In this document: positions 27,538 to 36,695 of the stretch, one piece after another
Layout: the number at the start of each line of letters is the position of its first letter
How positions within the stretch are numbered: position 1 is the stretch's first letter
Assembly (NCBI RefSeq): GCF_023715145.1
Contig: NZ_JAMBNP010000017.1
Span: 1 to 64,000, forward strand
Direction of reading: 5' to 3'
From: Paenibacillus glycanilyticus
Lineage (GTDB): Bacteria > Bacillota > Bacilli > Paenibacillales > Paenibacillaceae
DNA length: 64,000 bases
Notes under the pieces: model-generated
What the model was told of the DNA's origin: nothing
Database searches by the model: none
The model's input: only the letters and a program-made list of their open reading frames with translations
Program-made: the position numbers and the translations under genes

Positions 27538-28497
27538 ATGAAACCATACGTTTATTTGGATGGCGGGAAGCGCAAGTACAAAGGGAATATTCATACCCAC
27601 TCCACGAGAAGCGACGGTCAATACGAGCCGGAGACGGTTATTCGGGCCTACAAGGACAAGGGCTATGATTTCATGTGCCTTAGCGATCACGAGATTTACT
27701 GGAAGTCCGACTCCTTCGACGAGGAAGGCTTTATCCTTCTGAGCGGCTATGAGATGGCTTGCGAGATGAGCTGGAGAGAGACCGGGCAGCAATATCATAT
27801 TCACGGATTGCTGGATGAGACGCTGGGCTCGAGCATCCCGTTTGAACATGACGAGGAGCATGCCAAGCCGGATTACGCCGGTCTGGACACGATTCAAGCG
27901 CTGATAGACGAGATGAGGGAGAAGGGCAATCTTGTCATCATGAACCATCCGACATGGTCGCGCAATAAGCCGGAGGATCTTCTCCAGCTGCAGCATTACG
28001 CGGCGATCGAGATTTATAACCATCAGTCGGAGCTCTACGAGGCGGTTGGATACGGCGTGCGGCACTGGGATTACCTGCTCAGCCATGGACGCAAGGTATT
28101 CGGCATCGCCGCTGACGATGCTCACGGCGGCGCGATGGATACCGCCATCTCCGAGTTCTTCGGCGGCTGGATTTCCGTGGAGGCTAACCGTCTGAATCAG
28201 CAGGAGATCATTAATGCCATGAAGGAAGGCCGGTACTACTCCTCAAACGGCCCCGAGATCTACGACTTGCGCGTGGAGGACGGCTACTTAAAGGTAGAAT
28301 GCTCGCCCGTGAAATTTATTAAATTTATCACTCATCCCTTTAACGGGCGCACCGTTTACAACCAGGACGCCTCTCCGGTTCAAAGCGGACAATTCCTCCT
28401 GGACAGCCATATGATGTACGTTCGCGTGGAGTGCGTGGATCACGAAGGGAACGTAGCATGGTCGAACCCTGTTTTTCCCGATGAATGGAAGAGATAA
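27538..28497 (+). CDS. PHP-domain metallo-phosphoesterase (copy 2)
   Basis: A 319-aa paralog of the preceding gene, with NIHTHSTRSDG, CLSDHE, VIMNHPTW and ADDAHG. The two copies share the C-terminal pattern YYSSxGPEVFDLRVEDG and VRVECVDxEGNVAWxNPVF. GAAGGAG lies 8 nt before the ATG. Retention of two divergent copies suggests two successive or alternative phosphoester substrates rather than a recent duplication. Confidence 0.88.
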   Translation: MKPYVYLDGGKRKYKGNIHTHSTRSDGQYEPETVIRAYKDKGYDFMCLSDHEIYWKSDSFDEEGFILLSGYEMACEMSWRETGQQYHIHGLLDETLGSSIPFEHDEEHAKPDYAGLDTIQALIDEMREKGNLVIMNHPTWSRNKPEDLLQLQHYAAIEIYNHQSELYEAVGYGVRHWDYLLSHGRKVFGIAADDAHGGAMDTAISEFFGGWISVEANRLNQQEIINAMKEGRYYSSNGPEIYDLRVEDGYLKVECSPVKFIKFITHPFNGRTVYNQDASPVQSGQFLLDSHMMYVRVECVDHEGNVAWSNPVFPDEWKR

Positions 28498-28501
28498 ACG
28501 C

Positions 28502-29884
28502 ATGCAGGCATCAACGGATTTAAACAGCGAATTTCGAAACAGCATGATGAGGCTTGTCGTCCCGTCCGTTCTTCAAATGCTGGTGGGCAACTCGTTCTCT
28601 CTCCTTAACACCTTAATGGTTGGCCGGCTTGGAGATACGGCGATTGCCGTTGTCGCCGCGGTCGGACAGATCGGGTTTGTTCTTAGCATGATTCTGACGG
28701 GCGTGTACGGCATCGCGGCCTTCATCACGCAATTTCACGGCAAGGGAGACAAGGCTTCGCTGCAGCAGGCTTTTGGTCTGATGCTGATCTCCAGCGTTGC
28801 TGTGACGCTGGTGCTTGTTGCCGGTGTGTTTGCTTTCAAGAGCTCCATACTCAAGGCCTTTATTAACGATCCGGGTGCCGTGGCTTACGGCGCCCATTAT
28901 TTAACCGTGTTGCTGCTTGTCTATTTGATTAACTCCATTAAAGACGCCTATGGCCATGCGCTTGGGGCTATCGGGCAAATCAAGGCAACCTTGGTCGTTG
29001 GCCTGATCGCGATGTCCGTTAATGGAGCTCTCGACTACGCGCTGATCTATGGCAGGCTGGGTCTTCCCGAATACGGGATTGCCGGCGCGGCCTGGGCAAC
29101 GCTTGCGTCATCGATTATCGGCGGGATTATGCTGATTGCTTATGTGTACGCTCGAAAAGTCTCGTTTCATATCCGGTTTAAAACCTTAATGTCGTTAAAA
29201 TTTTCTTTCGTGAAAAAGTTGTACGCAACAACGCTGCCGCTCGTTTTTCATGAAGGGCTCTGGTCGGTCGGGAACATGCTGTACGCGGTGGCCTTCGGTT
29301 ATATGGGGGTAACGGCACTGGCGACCTTCCAGCTGGCGAGGACGTTTAACGGCTATTTCATGATGGGGATTTTCGGTTTCGCCTATGCGGCGAATGTCCT
29401 GATCGGGCAAAAGCTCAGTCAGAAAGAGCCGGAAGAGGCCATCATCTACGCGCGAAAGTTTACGGGATTAACGATTATAGTCTCTATCGTCGCGAGCTTG
29501 GCTATTGCGGCATTGAGTCCTTATATCGTGATGCTGTTCAGCCATACAAGCGAAGAAGTACGGACGGCGTTTAAGCATGTCATGCTCATCCAGTCCGTCC
29601 TTATGACCGCCTATTTTCTCAATAACCTGTGGATCGTCGGGATGTTCCGGGCCGGCGGCGACAATGTCTACACGTTAAAGCTTATTTTCGTAACGACGTG
29701 GCTGATTGCGCTGCCGCTCGTTTTTGCGGGAGCCTATTTCTTTCATTGGCCAATCGAACGGGTCTACTTCCTGTTTGCTCTGGAGGAGGTATCCAAGGCC
29801 TGCATCGGGTATTTCCGGTACCGCTCGAACAAGTGGGCCAATAATTTGACGCAAAGCATTTCGGAAAGAGAAAGAGCAGCATAG
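28502..29884 (+). CDS. MATE-family multidrug/metabolite exporter
   Basis: A 460-aa membrane protein with 12 predicted helices and MATE features (QMLVGNSFSLLNTLMVGRLGD at the N-terminus, YALIYGRLGLPEYGIAGAAWAT centrally). ATG 28502 has GGAAGAG 8 nt upstream, whereas ATG 28481 has no ribosome binding site. It begins 4 nt after the PHP gene. In a catabolic operon it could export a toxic by-product; that role is inferred. Confidence 0.9.
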   Translation: MQASTDLNSEFRNSMMRLVVPSVLQMLVGNSFSLLNTLMVGRLGDTAIAVVAAVGQIGFVLSMILTGVYGIAAFITQFHGKGDKASLQQAFGLMLISSVAVTLVLVAGVFAFKSSILKAFINDPGAVAYGAHYLTVLLLVYLINSIKDAYGHALGAIGQIKATLVVGLIAMSVNGALDYALIYGRLGLPEYGIAGAAWATLASSIIGGIMLIAYVYARKVSFHIRFKTLMSLKFSFVKKLYATTLPLVFHEGLWSVGNMLYAVAFGYMGVTALATFQLARTFNGYFMMGIFGFAYAANVLIGQKLSQKEPEEAIIYARKFTGLTIIVSIVASLAIAALSPYIVMLFSHTSEEVRTAFKHVMLIQSVLMTAYFLNNLWIVGMFRAGGDNVYTLKLIFVTTWLIALPLVFAGAYFFHWPIERVYFLFALEEVSKACIGYFRYRSNKWANNLTQSISERERAA

Positions 29885-29918
29885 AGGATTGATCTACAGC
29901 TATAGGGAGGGTATTGCA

Positions 29919-31295
29919 ATGGAATTGAAAGCTTTTATGAGAACGGAAGGGGATATTAACCTCTCCTCCGAGCGCAGGAATTGGCAGGCGGACAACTTGA
30001 GCGAGGATACGATGGAGGTCCTGGATGAGGACAGCCGTTACTTTGTTCATCAATCCATGTCGACCCCTTGCCTGAACGTTATCGTGAACGCAGAGGGAAT
30101 ATACCTGGAGGACATGGACGGCCGAAAATACATGGATTTTCACGGGAACGGCGTTCATCAAGTCGGCTACAAGAATCGTTATGTCATCGACGCGGTCAAA
30201 AATCAGCTGGATGAAATGCCGTTCCTGCCCCGCCGATTCACGAACCCTGTCGCGATCAAGCTTGCGAAGAAGCTGGCGGAGCTGGCGCCGGGCGATCTGA
30301 ACAAGGTGCTGTTTACGCCGGGCGGGACAAGCGCCATCGGCATGGCACTCAAGCTTGCCCGGAAGGCGACGGGTAAATTCAAGACCATATCAACATGGGA
30401 TTCGTTCCATGGAGCGGGGCTTGATGCGATCTCGGTTGGGGGCGAAGGGGCATTCCGCAACGGCATGGGACCGCTGTTGCCGGGAACGGAGCATATGATG
30501 CCGTATAACAGTTATCGCTGCTTCATGGGCGACTGCGGCAGCTGCGGATTGAAATGCCTGGCTTACCTGGAGTACATGCTGGAGCGGGAAGGCGATGTCG
30601 GGGCAATCGTGATGGAGCCGATTCGCAGCACGGATGTCCAAATTCCGCCGAAGGCGTATTTCAAGCGGCTGCGGGAGCTCTGCGACAAGTATGGCGTGCT
30701 GTTGATTTTCGACGAGATCCCTACGGCGTTTGGGCGCACCGGGACGATGTTTGTCCATGAGCATTACGATATCGTGCCGGATATCGTTGCGATTGGCAAA
30801 GGCTTTGGCGGCGGGGTGTTTCCGATCGCCGGCATCATTGTGAGGGAGGGCCTCGATGTGGCCCAGGATATTTCGCTTGGCCATTACACGCATGAGAAAA
30901 GCTCGGTTGGCTGCGCGGCTGCGCTGGCTACGATTGAATATATCGAGCAAAACGGGCTGCTGGAGCACGCGTCCCGAATGGAGAAGGTATTTGAACACCA
31001 CTTGTCCAAGATGATGGCAAAGCATGCCTTTGTAGGCGATGTGCGGGTGAAGGGGATGCTGGCGGCCATCGAGCTTGTCCGCGACCGCACGACCAAAGAG
31101 AAGGCAAGCGAAGAAGCGGAGAAGGTCATGTACCGCTGCATGGAGCGGGGACTCAGCTTCAAGGTTGCAAGCGGAAACGTCTTAACCTTAGTGCCGCCGC
31201 TTGTAACGACCGAGGAACAATTGGTGTCGGCTCTAAACATTGTAGACGAGGCTATTCAATTTGCTTGCCATACAAACAACATAACACCAAATTAA
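29919..31295 (+). CDS. Class-III aminotransferase-fold PLP enzyme
   Basis: A 458-aa PLP enzyme of the class-III fold. Markers are GNGVHQVGYKN, FTPGGTSAIGMALKLARKATG, IFDEIPTAFGRTG and the PLP Lys in AIGKGFGGGVFPIAG. A Cys cluster (CFMGDCGSCGLKC) is unusual. From memory it resembles enzymes now annotated as (R)-1-hydroxy-2-aminoethylphosphonate ammonia-lyase (PbfA) more than ornithine or GABA aminotransferases, but I cannot verify this. A phosphorylated amino alcohol substrate would fit the PHP neighbours. ATG 29919 has AGGGAGGG upstream. Confidence 0.8.
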   Translation: MELKAFMRTEGDINLSSERRNWQADNLSEDTMEVLDEDSRYFVHQSMSTPCLNVIVNAEGIYLEDMDGRKYMDFHGNGVHQVGYKNRYVIDAVKNQLDEMPFLPRRFTNPVAIKLAKKLAELAPGDLNKVLFTPGGTSAIGMALKLARKATGKFKTISTWDSFHGAGLDAISVGGEGAFRNGMGPLLPGTEHMMPYNSYRCFMGDCGSCGLKCLAYLEYMLEREGDVGAIVMEPIRSTDVQIPPKAYFKRLRELCDKYGVLLIFDEIPTAFGRTGTMFVHEHYDIVPDIVAIGKGFGGGVFPIAGIIVREGLDVAQDISLGHYTHEKSSVGCAAALATIEYIEQNGLLEHASRMEKVFEHHLSKMMAKHAFVGDVRVKGMLAAIELVRDRTTKEKASEEAEKVMYRCMERGLSFKVASGNVLTLVPPLVTTEEQLVSALNIVDEAIQFACHTNNITPN

Positions 31296-31313
31296 ACAAC
31301 AACAAAACAAAAT
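31272..31313 (+). promoter_or_regulatory. A/C-rich boxes 3 and 4, candidate DeoR operators
   Basis: AAACAACATAA (31274-31284) and AAACAACAACAAAACAA (31294-31310) lie at the end of the PLP gene, before the binding-protein gene. They match the boxes at 26509 and 26399. A separate promoter for the importer genes under the same regulator is suggested. Confidence 0.5.
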
Positions 31314-31405
31314 ATTTACGTGGTTTTTATTCTGATTTAACACATCTCCTTATACTTAGTCTTGTAGGGCCAACCTTATAGAGGCTTGAAGGAGGATATG
31401 TAACA

Positions 31406-32782
31406 GTGAAAAAGTTTGCTGGCTTAGCGTTGACAATGGTTATGGGTCTTGGGGTTCTTGCGGGATGCGGTTCGAATGAAAATTCTTCCGCGAATACGGA
31501 AGGAGCAGCCGCTTCGGACAAACCGGAAGCGAAGGTCGTCACGATCTCGGTTCGCGAGAATACATGGGGCGCGCGTAAAGACAACTTCCTTGAAGCCGAG
31601 AAACGCCTGAATGAAGAGCTTGCTCCGGAAAACGTGCAGGTCAAGCTGGATTGGTGGCCGGGTATCGACGATGACGAGCTTGTTCTGCAGGCACAAGCCG
31701 GCAAAGTAGCAGACATCTTCATCAACTCCAGCGTGGATATCGGCTGGGAGCGGGACGCGGGACTTATCCGCGACATCGACTGGGTGAAGGACTCCGAGGC
31801 ATTCAAGAACGTTCCGGCCTCCTATACGAACATTATGAGCTATGACGGGCACTACTACGGAGCGATTCAGGATATGGATGCTTCTCCCGTATTTATCAGC
31901 CGCAAAGCGCTCGAGGGCCTTGGTTGGACTAAAGAGCAGATTGACGGCTTGAGAGCAAGAGTAGACAGCGGCGATTTCACGTTCCAGGATCTTGTTAATC
32001 TTGCGGATGACGCCAAGAAGAAGAGCCTGGTCAAGATCGGCTTTGCTGTAGAAGATACGCGCTTTGAAGGCTGGAACTACGCCTTTGACTTCAACAACTA
32101 TGATGCGGCGCAAAACAAGCTTGACCTTTCTCAAAAAGCGAAGGAGGTATATGCCTTCTGGGCGGATGCCAAAAAACGCGGTGTCATTGCGGAGAATATC
32201 GGTGACGTAGATACCGATATGGCGGCTCCGATGTTTGTGAAAGGCGAGATTTTCGCTGAGTTCGCGCGTACGGAGTTCTACCAAATGATGCGCGAAGCAA
32301 ACGGCATGAAGGACAAGGTGGACGACTATAACAACTGGTTTAACGAGAATGTGGTATGGATTCCGGTGCCTTCCGCGCAAAAAGGCGGCAAGCCGGTATC
32401 GTACAGCAACCCCGCGATGATGTTTGTCGGCGCGAAAGTGGACGATGACAAGATGCCGTATGTTCAGAAGCTAATCGAGCATGTGCTGGATCCGGACCTG
32501 CAAATCAACCATACCATCGCGAGCGGCAAGCTGCCGGTAACGCCGGAGGCGCAAGAGGATCCTCGCTTCAAGGAAATGCCGTTCTATAAGGATCATGCTT
32601 ACCTGGTCGAGTTCACGAAGACCCGTCCTGCCCTTCCGGACTATGCCACGTTCACGAAAGGCTACACGCTGGGCGTCGAAGCGATGCTGACTAAAGGCAA
32701 ATCGCCTGAAGAGGCATTCGATATCTTCGTGAAGGAAGTGAAACAGAACGTGCCTGCGGACCGTGTAGAGATTCAGGAATAA
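31406..32782 (+). CDS. Extracellular solute-binding lipoprotein of the PHP/PLP operon
   Basis: A 458-aa family-1 binding protein with lipobox LAGCG and a short Ser/Glu/Ala linker. The mature part begins VVTISVREN and carries many Trp/Asp residues in the likely cleft (KLDWWPGIDDDE). GTG start, with AAGGAGG 10 nt upstream. It delivers substrate to the two permeases and ATPase encoded next. Those partners are UgpAEC/MsmX-like, so a sugar, polyol or phospho-compound is equally possible. Confidence 0.9.
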   Translation: MKKFAGLALTMVMGLGVLAGCGSNENSSANTEGAAASDKPEAKVVTISVRENTWGARKDNFLEAEKRLNEELAPENVQVKLDWWPGIDDDELVLQAQAGKVADIFINSSVDIGWERDAGLIRDIDWVKDSEAFKNVPASYTNIMSYDGHYYGAIQDMDASPVFISRKALEGLGWTKEQIDGLRARVDSGDFTFQDLVNLADDAKKKSLVKIGFAVEDTRFEGWNYAFDFNNYDAAQNKLDLSQKAKEVYAFWADAKKRGVIAENIGDVDTDMAAPMFVKGEIFAEFARTEFYQMMREANGMKDKVDDYNNWFNENVVWIPVPSAQKGGKPVSYSNPAMMFVGAKVDDDKMPYVQKLIEHVLDPDLQINHTIASGKLPVTPEAQEDPRFKEMPFYKDHAYLVEFTKTRPALPDYATFTKGYTLGVEAMLTKGKSPEEAFDIFVKEVKQNVPADRVEIQE

Positions 32783-32816
32783 ACCCACGAACTTAAGCAT
32801 CAGCCGCGGATAGAAG

Positions 32817-32847
32817 AGGCGCTCTCATCCGGTTGGGGGCGCCTTTC
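32817..32847 (+). terminator. Intercistronic hairpin after binding-protein gene
   Basis: Stem AGGCGC/GCGCCT, extendable by G-U pairs, followed by TTTCCCTTT. Same position as the hairpins at 5620 and 15923. Confidence 0.5.
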
Positions 32848-32887
32848 CCTTTCCGAACTCCGCAACCCTTATGGAGGTCGTAAAGAA

Positions 32888-33811
32888 ATGAACGAATTGA
32901 AGGTGCACAAAAAACCGTTTCGCAAAAAGATTTACCCGTATTTGTTCATTATGCCTTTTTCCTTGCTTGTGCTTGTCTTCTTCATCCTGCCGGCCATTGC
33001 GACGGTCGGGATGGCTTTTACCGATTTGAACGCGTCGATGAAGCCGCATTTCGTCGGCATCACGAATTTCAAACGAATCTTCACGGATTACAATCTCCCG
33101 CAGATTTTAGGCAATACAGCCGTATTTGCCGTTTTGTCGCTGGTTATTTCCATGCTCTTTGCGCTTATTATCTCGATAGCCACGCAATATTTTCTCAAGG
33201 GCAAGCTATTGGCCGTCGTTTATCGCGTGTTATGGCTGATTCCGAGCATCATTCCTTCCGTCGTATACGTGACGTTTTGGAAGTTTATTTTCGACCCTAC
33301 CGAGGGTGGGCTCATTAACGAATTCCTGGCGAGCATGGGAGTGATCTCGGAGCCCGTGTCCTGGTTTACGAAAGGCGCGATGGCGATCGTCATTCTGGCA
33401 ACCATCGTATCCACCATATCCGGCGGCATGATCCTGCTGTCTTCGGCCATCAACTCGATCCCGGAGGATTTGTACAAGGCAGCCCGTGTCGACGGCGCAA
33501 GCGAGAAATCCGTGATTACGAAAATAATTCTGCCAACGCTGAAGTGGCCGCTGATGTATATCACCATTTCCGATCTGATCGGTTTCGTGTCGTCTTATTT
33601 CTTCATCATGCTATTAACGCAAGGCGGCCCGATGCGGGATACAACCACGTTATCCCTCTACGCCTTCCAGCAGGCATTTAATCTTAAATATTATGGTTAC
33701 GGAGCGGCCGTATCGTTAATCGTGGTGTTCATCTCCTTCGTGCTGACGCTGCTGCTGATCCGGATGTTTGATTTCGACCAAATGATCAAGCCTTCACGAA
33801 TTGAGGACTAA
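32888..33811 (+). CDS. ABC transporter permease (UgpA/MalF-like)
   Basis: A 307-aa permease with about six helices and EAA loop LYKAARVDGASEKSVITKI. ATG preceded by ATGGAGG. It pairs with the 33836 permease. Confidence 0.92.
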   Translation: MNELKVHKKPFRKKIYPYLFIMPFSLLVLVFFILPAIATVGMAFTDLNASMKPHFVGITNFKRIFTDYNLPQILGNTAVFAVLSLVISMLFALIISIATQYFLKGKLLAVVYRVLWLIPSIIPSVVYVTFWKFIFDPTEGGLINEFLASMGVISEPVSWFTKGAMAIVILATIVSTISGGMILLSSAINSIPEDLYKAARVDGASEKSVITKIILPTLKWPLMYITISDLIGFVSSYFFIMLLTQGGPMRDTTTLSLYAFQQAFNLKYYGYGAAVSLIVVFISFVLTLLLIRMFDFDQMIKPSRIED

Positions 33812-33835
33812 TAAAGCGAACCGGAGGCCATTCCG

Positions 33836-34666
33836 ATGTCGACCAGCACATTAAAAAAAGCGCTCGCGCACACGTATATGACGTTGCTGACGCTGCCGAT
33901 CATAGCCATGATCGTCTGGTATTTTCTCGCGGCAACGCTGAATTTCACGACCGGCGAATTTACGCTGGACAACTTCTCTTTCTTTACGGTGCCGGTAGAG
34001 TATTCGGGGATCAAGCTCCCGCTCATCTGGCCGATTGTTCTGAACACGATCGTCTATTCCCTGATGATTGTTGCGATTGAAGTCGGGATTTCCGTGCCAA
34101 CGGCATACGCCTTCTCCCGTCTGGATTTCAAAGGGAAGGGCGCTGCGCTGAAATTTCTGTTCCTTATGCGTTCTTTTCCCGGCATTACTCTTATTATCGC
34201 AACGTTCTTCATTCTGGTGAAAATGGGCCTCGTGAACACGTACCTCGGCGTCATGCTTGTGGCGACGACGGGCTCTCTTCCGGGCCTCGTCTATATTATG
34301 AAGGGCTTCTTCGACGAAGTGCCCTGGGATATCGAATGGGCGGCCATGGTGGACGGAACAAGCCGCTTTGGCGCGTTCCGGAAGGTGCTGGTTCCGTATG
34401 TCTTGTCCGGAATCGGGGCGATCTCGGTCTTCGCGTTCCTTGGCGCTTACGGGGAATGGTTCCTGTTCAAGCTGCTCATCTTTAATGACGACATGCTGAC
34501 GTTAGCCGGGTATCTGGCGAAGCTCGTGACGAAAGAGAACCAGATCGTCAACTACGGCTTGATTACCGCGATCGGCTTGTTCTATACCCTGCCGGTTGTC
34601 GTGTTCTATATCTTCACGCAGAAAATGTTCATGAAAGTTAACATAGGAGGGGCGAAGCAATCGTGA
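33836..34666 (+). CDS. ABC transporter permease (UgpE/MalG-like)
   Basis: A 276-aa permease with about six helices and a degenerate EAA loop (DIEWAAMVDGTSRFGAFRK). Its stop overlaps the ATPase start by 4 nt (GTGA), so the two are coupled. Confidence 0.92.
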   Translation: MSTSTLKKALAHTYMTLLTLPIIAMIVWYFLAATLNFTTGEFTLDNFSFFTVPVEYSGIKLPLIWPIVLNTIVYSLMIVAIEVGISVPTAYAFSRLDFKGKGAALKFLFLMRSFPGITLIIATFFILVKMGLVNTYLGVMLVATTGSLPGLVYIMKGFFDEVPWDIEWAAMVDGTSRFGAFRKVLVPYVLSGIGAISVFAFLGAYGEWFLFKLLIFNDDMLTLAGYLAKLVTKENQIVNYGLITAIGLFYTLPVVVFYIFTQKMFMKVNIGGAKQS

Positions 34667-35778
34667 TTACGCTCAAAAATATCGTCAAAGCCTACGACAG
34701 CAAAAAAGACAGCAGCCGCGCGGTAGACGGTCTTGATCTGGTCATTAACAAAGGCGAATTCGTCGCCCTGCTGGGACCTTCCGGCTGCGGGAAAACAACC
34801 ACGTTAATGATGCTCGCCGGGCTGCTCAAGCCAACCTCCGGCGAAATTTATTTCGGCGACCGCCTGGTCAACCATGTGGAGCCGAAGGACCGCAATATCG
34901 GCATGGTATTCCAATCGTACGCGCTTTACCCGCATCTCACGGTACGGGATAATATCGCGTTCCCTCTCCGCGAACGCAAGATGCCGAAAGCCCAAGCTTA
35001 CGAGCGCGCGAAGGAAATGGGCAAAATCGTTCAAATTGATCATTTGCTCGACCGAAAGCCTTCGCAGCTGTCCGGCGGACAGCAGCAGCGGGTAGCGATG
35101 GCCAGAGCGCTTGCGAAGGACCCGGAAATTCTGCTGCTGGACGAGCCCATGTCCAATCTGGATGCGCGTCTGAAGCTGGATGTCCGCGACGAGATCCGCA
35201 AGCTTCAGAGAGACCTTGGGGTAACGACGATTATCGTCACGCATGACCAAGAGGAGGCGCTGGCGATTTCCGACCGGGTTGCGATCTTAAACAACGGGAA
35301 AATCCAGCAGTACGCGCCGCCCGAGGAGCTGTTCAGCCAGCCGGTGAATTTGTTTGTCGCGAGCTTCCTTGGCAACCCTCCGATGAATCTGATTGACGGG
35401 GTCATCAAGGAAGAGAACGGGGAGCAGAAGATCGTTACAAGCGGGTTCCAATTCCGTATTCCCGAAGCGCGAAAGCTCGAGGCAGCGCATATCGACAAGC
35501 CGGTCAAGCTGGGCGTTAGGCCGCATGATTTCATGCTGGCGGAGCAGACAGACTCGAACGCTTTTCCGATGAAGGTGGATCTCGTCGAGCATTTGGGAAG
35601 CGGCAAGCTGGTTAAGGTGATTGACCCCGAGCAGAAGCTGCAGACCACCATCCGTTTCCTTGCGGATAACGAGACGGATGTCCGGCATGGCGATACGATT
35701 CGAATGAAAATTCGGGAAAATAAATTTCATGTGTTTGATATGACGGCGGAGGGGCTTAACCTCATGCAGTTCCGTTAG
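34663..35778 (+). CDS. ABC transporter ATPase (UgpC/MsmX-like)
   Basis: A 371-aa ATPase with Walker A GPSGCGKTTT, Q-loop VFQSYALYPHLTV, signature LSGGQQQRVAMARAL, Walker B EILLLDEPMSNLD, the H-loop in VTHDQEEA and a C-terminal TOBE domain (about 240-371). It energises the preceding permeases. Since the two other importers in this window lack an ATPase, it is a candidate shared subunit, although each genome usually also has a dedicated MsmX. GTG start coupled to the permease stop. Confidence 0.95.
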   Translation: MITLKNIVKAYDSKKDSSRAVDGLDLVINKGEFVALLGPSGCGKTTTLMMLAGLLKPTSGEIYFGDRLVNHVEPKDRNIGMVFQSYALYPHLTVRDNIAFPLRERKMPKAQAYERAKEMGKIVQIDHLLDRKPSQLSGGQQQRVAMARALAKDPEILLLDEPMSNLDARLKLDVRDEIRKLQRDLGVTTIIVTHDQEEALAISDRVAILNNGKIQQYAPPEELFSQPVNLFVASFLGNPPMNLIDGVIKEENGEQKIVTSGFQFRIPEARKLEAAHIDKPVKLGVRPHDFMLAEQTDSNAFPMKVDLVEHLGSGKLVKVIDPEQKLQTTIRFLADNETDVRHGDTIRMKIRENKFHVFDMTAEGLNLMQFR

Positions 35779-35849
35779 AGGCATAGCTATTACAATTCAG
35801 CCGGCTTTTGTTTTATAATGGCTATATATCATTTAAGGGGAGAAACACC

Positions 35850-36626
35850 ATGTCTTTGGCGGGTGAGGAAAGAAGGAAACGCATCCTCGAGATGTTAGGC
35901 ATAAAAGGCAAAGTCAACGTGAATGAGCTTTCGCAGCAGTTCGAGGTGACAACCGAGACGATCCGGCGGGATCTGGACGATCTGGAGAAGAGCAACAAGC
36001 TGAAGAAGGTATACGGCGGCGCGGTGAAGCTCAAGACCGAGATCGAGCCGGCCTACAACGAACGGGAAATCATTCATGCCGAAGAGAAGCGGGCCATCGG
36101 GGTGCTTGCGGCCGGTCTGATCGAGGATAATGACGTGCTGGTTATCGACGAAGGCAGCACCGCCATGCAGATCATTCATCATTTGAAGGACAAGCATAAT
36201 CTGACGATTCTCGTATGCTCCATCCCTACTCTGACGCTTCTTCTTGATTATCAAAAGAACGGCGAATATGACGGAAGAACAATTTTTATCGGGGGAGAGG
36301 TGGATCCGAAGCATCTTAGGGTGTCGGGGCCGATCTCGGAAAAAATGATGGAGGATTTCTACGTGAACAAATCGTTTGTTTCCGTAGACGGGGTATCGCT
36401 CGAGAACGGGCTTACGGGTTATGATTACGAGCGCGCGTTGTTCACCCGCAAGCTGATGCAATGCTCGCAGACCACGATTGTTGTTGCGGATTCCTCCAAG
36501 ATCGGCAAACGAACGGTTGCCAGAATTGCCGACTTATCCGACGTGGATTACGTCGTTTCCAATAGCGAGCCTCCTTCCGGCTGGACGGAAAAGCTTCAGG
36601 ACAGAGGCGTAACCTGGCTGGCTTAA
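35850..36626 (+). CDS. DeoR-family transcriptional regulator
   Basis: A 258-aa regulator. The N-terminal HTH (about 5-60) has RRKRILEMLG and VTTETIRRDLDDLE, then the DeoR sensor domain with DEGSTAMQIIHHL and GVSLENGLTGYDYERA, which binds phosphorylated sugars or related effectors. ATG 35850 has AAGGGGAG upstream. A TATAAT at 35814-35819 may be its own promoter. It is the last gene of the cluster, and the A/C-rich boxes at 26399, 26509 and 31274-31310 are candidate targets. Confidence 0.92.
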   Translation: MSLAGEERRKRILEMLGIKGKVNVNELSQQFEVTTETIRRDLDDLEKSNKLKKVYGGAVKLKTEIEPAYNEREIIHAEEKRAIGVLAAGLIEDNDVLVIDEGSTAMQIIHHLKDKHNLTILVCSIPTLTLLLDYQKNGEYDGRTIFIGGEVDPKHLRVSGPISEKMMEDFYVNKSFVSVDGVSLENGLTGYDYERALFTRKLMQCSQTTIVVADSSKIGKRTVARIADLSDVDYVVSNSEPPSGWTEKLQDRGVTWLA

Positions 36627-36644
36627 GCGGGATGCTTGAAGCTT

Positions 36645-36680
36645 GCAAAAAGCCCGACCTTGCGAGGTCGGGCTTTTTGC
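36645..36680. terminator. Bidirectional terminator
   Basis: A 16-bp perfect stem GCAAAAAGCCCGACCT and complement with TGCG loop. It separates the DeoR gene from the minus-strand VOC gene. Confidence 0.95.
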
Positions 36681-36695
36681 ATGGGCTGGAGAACC

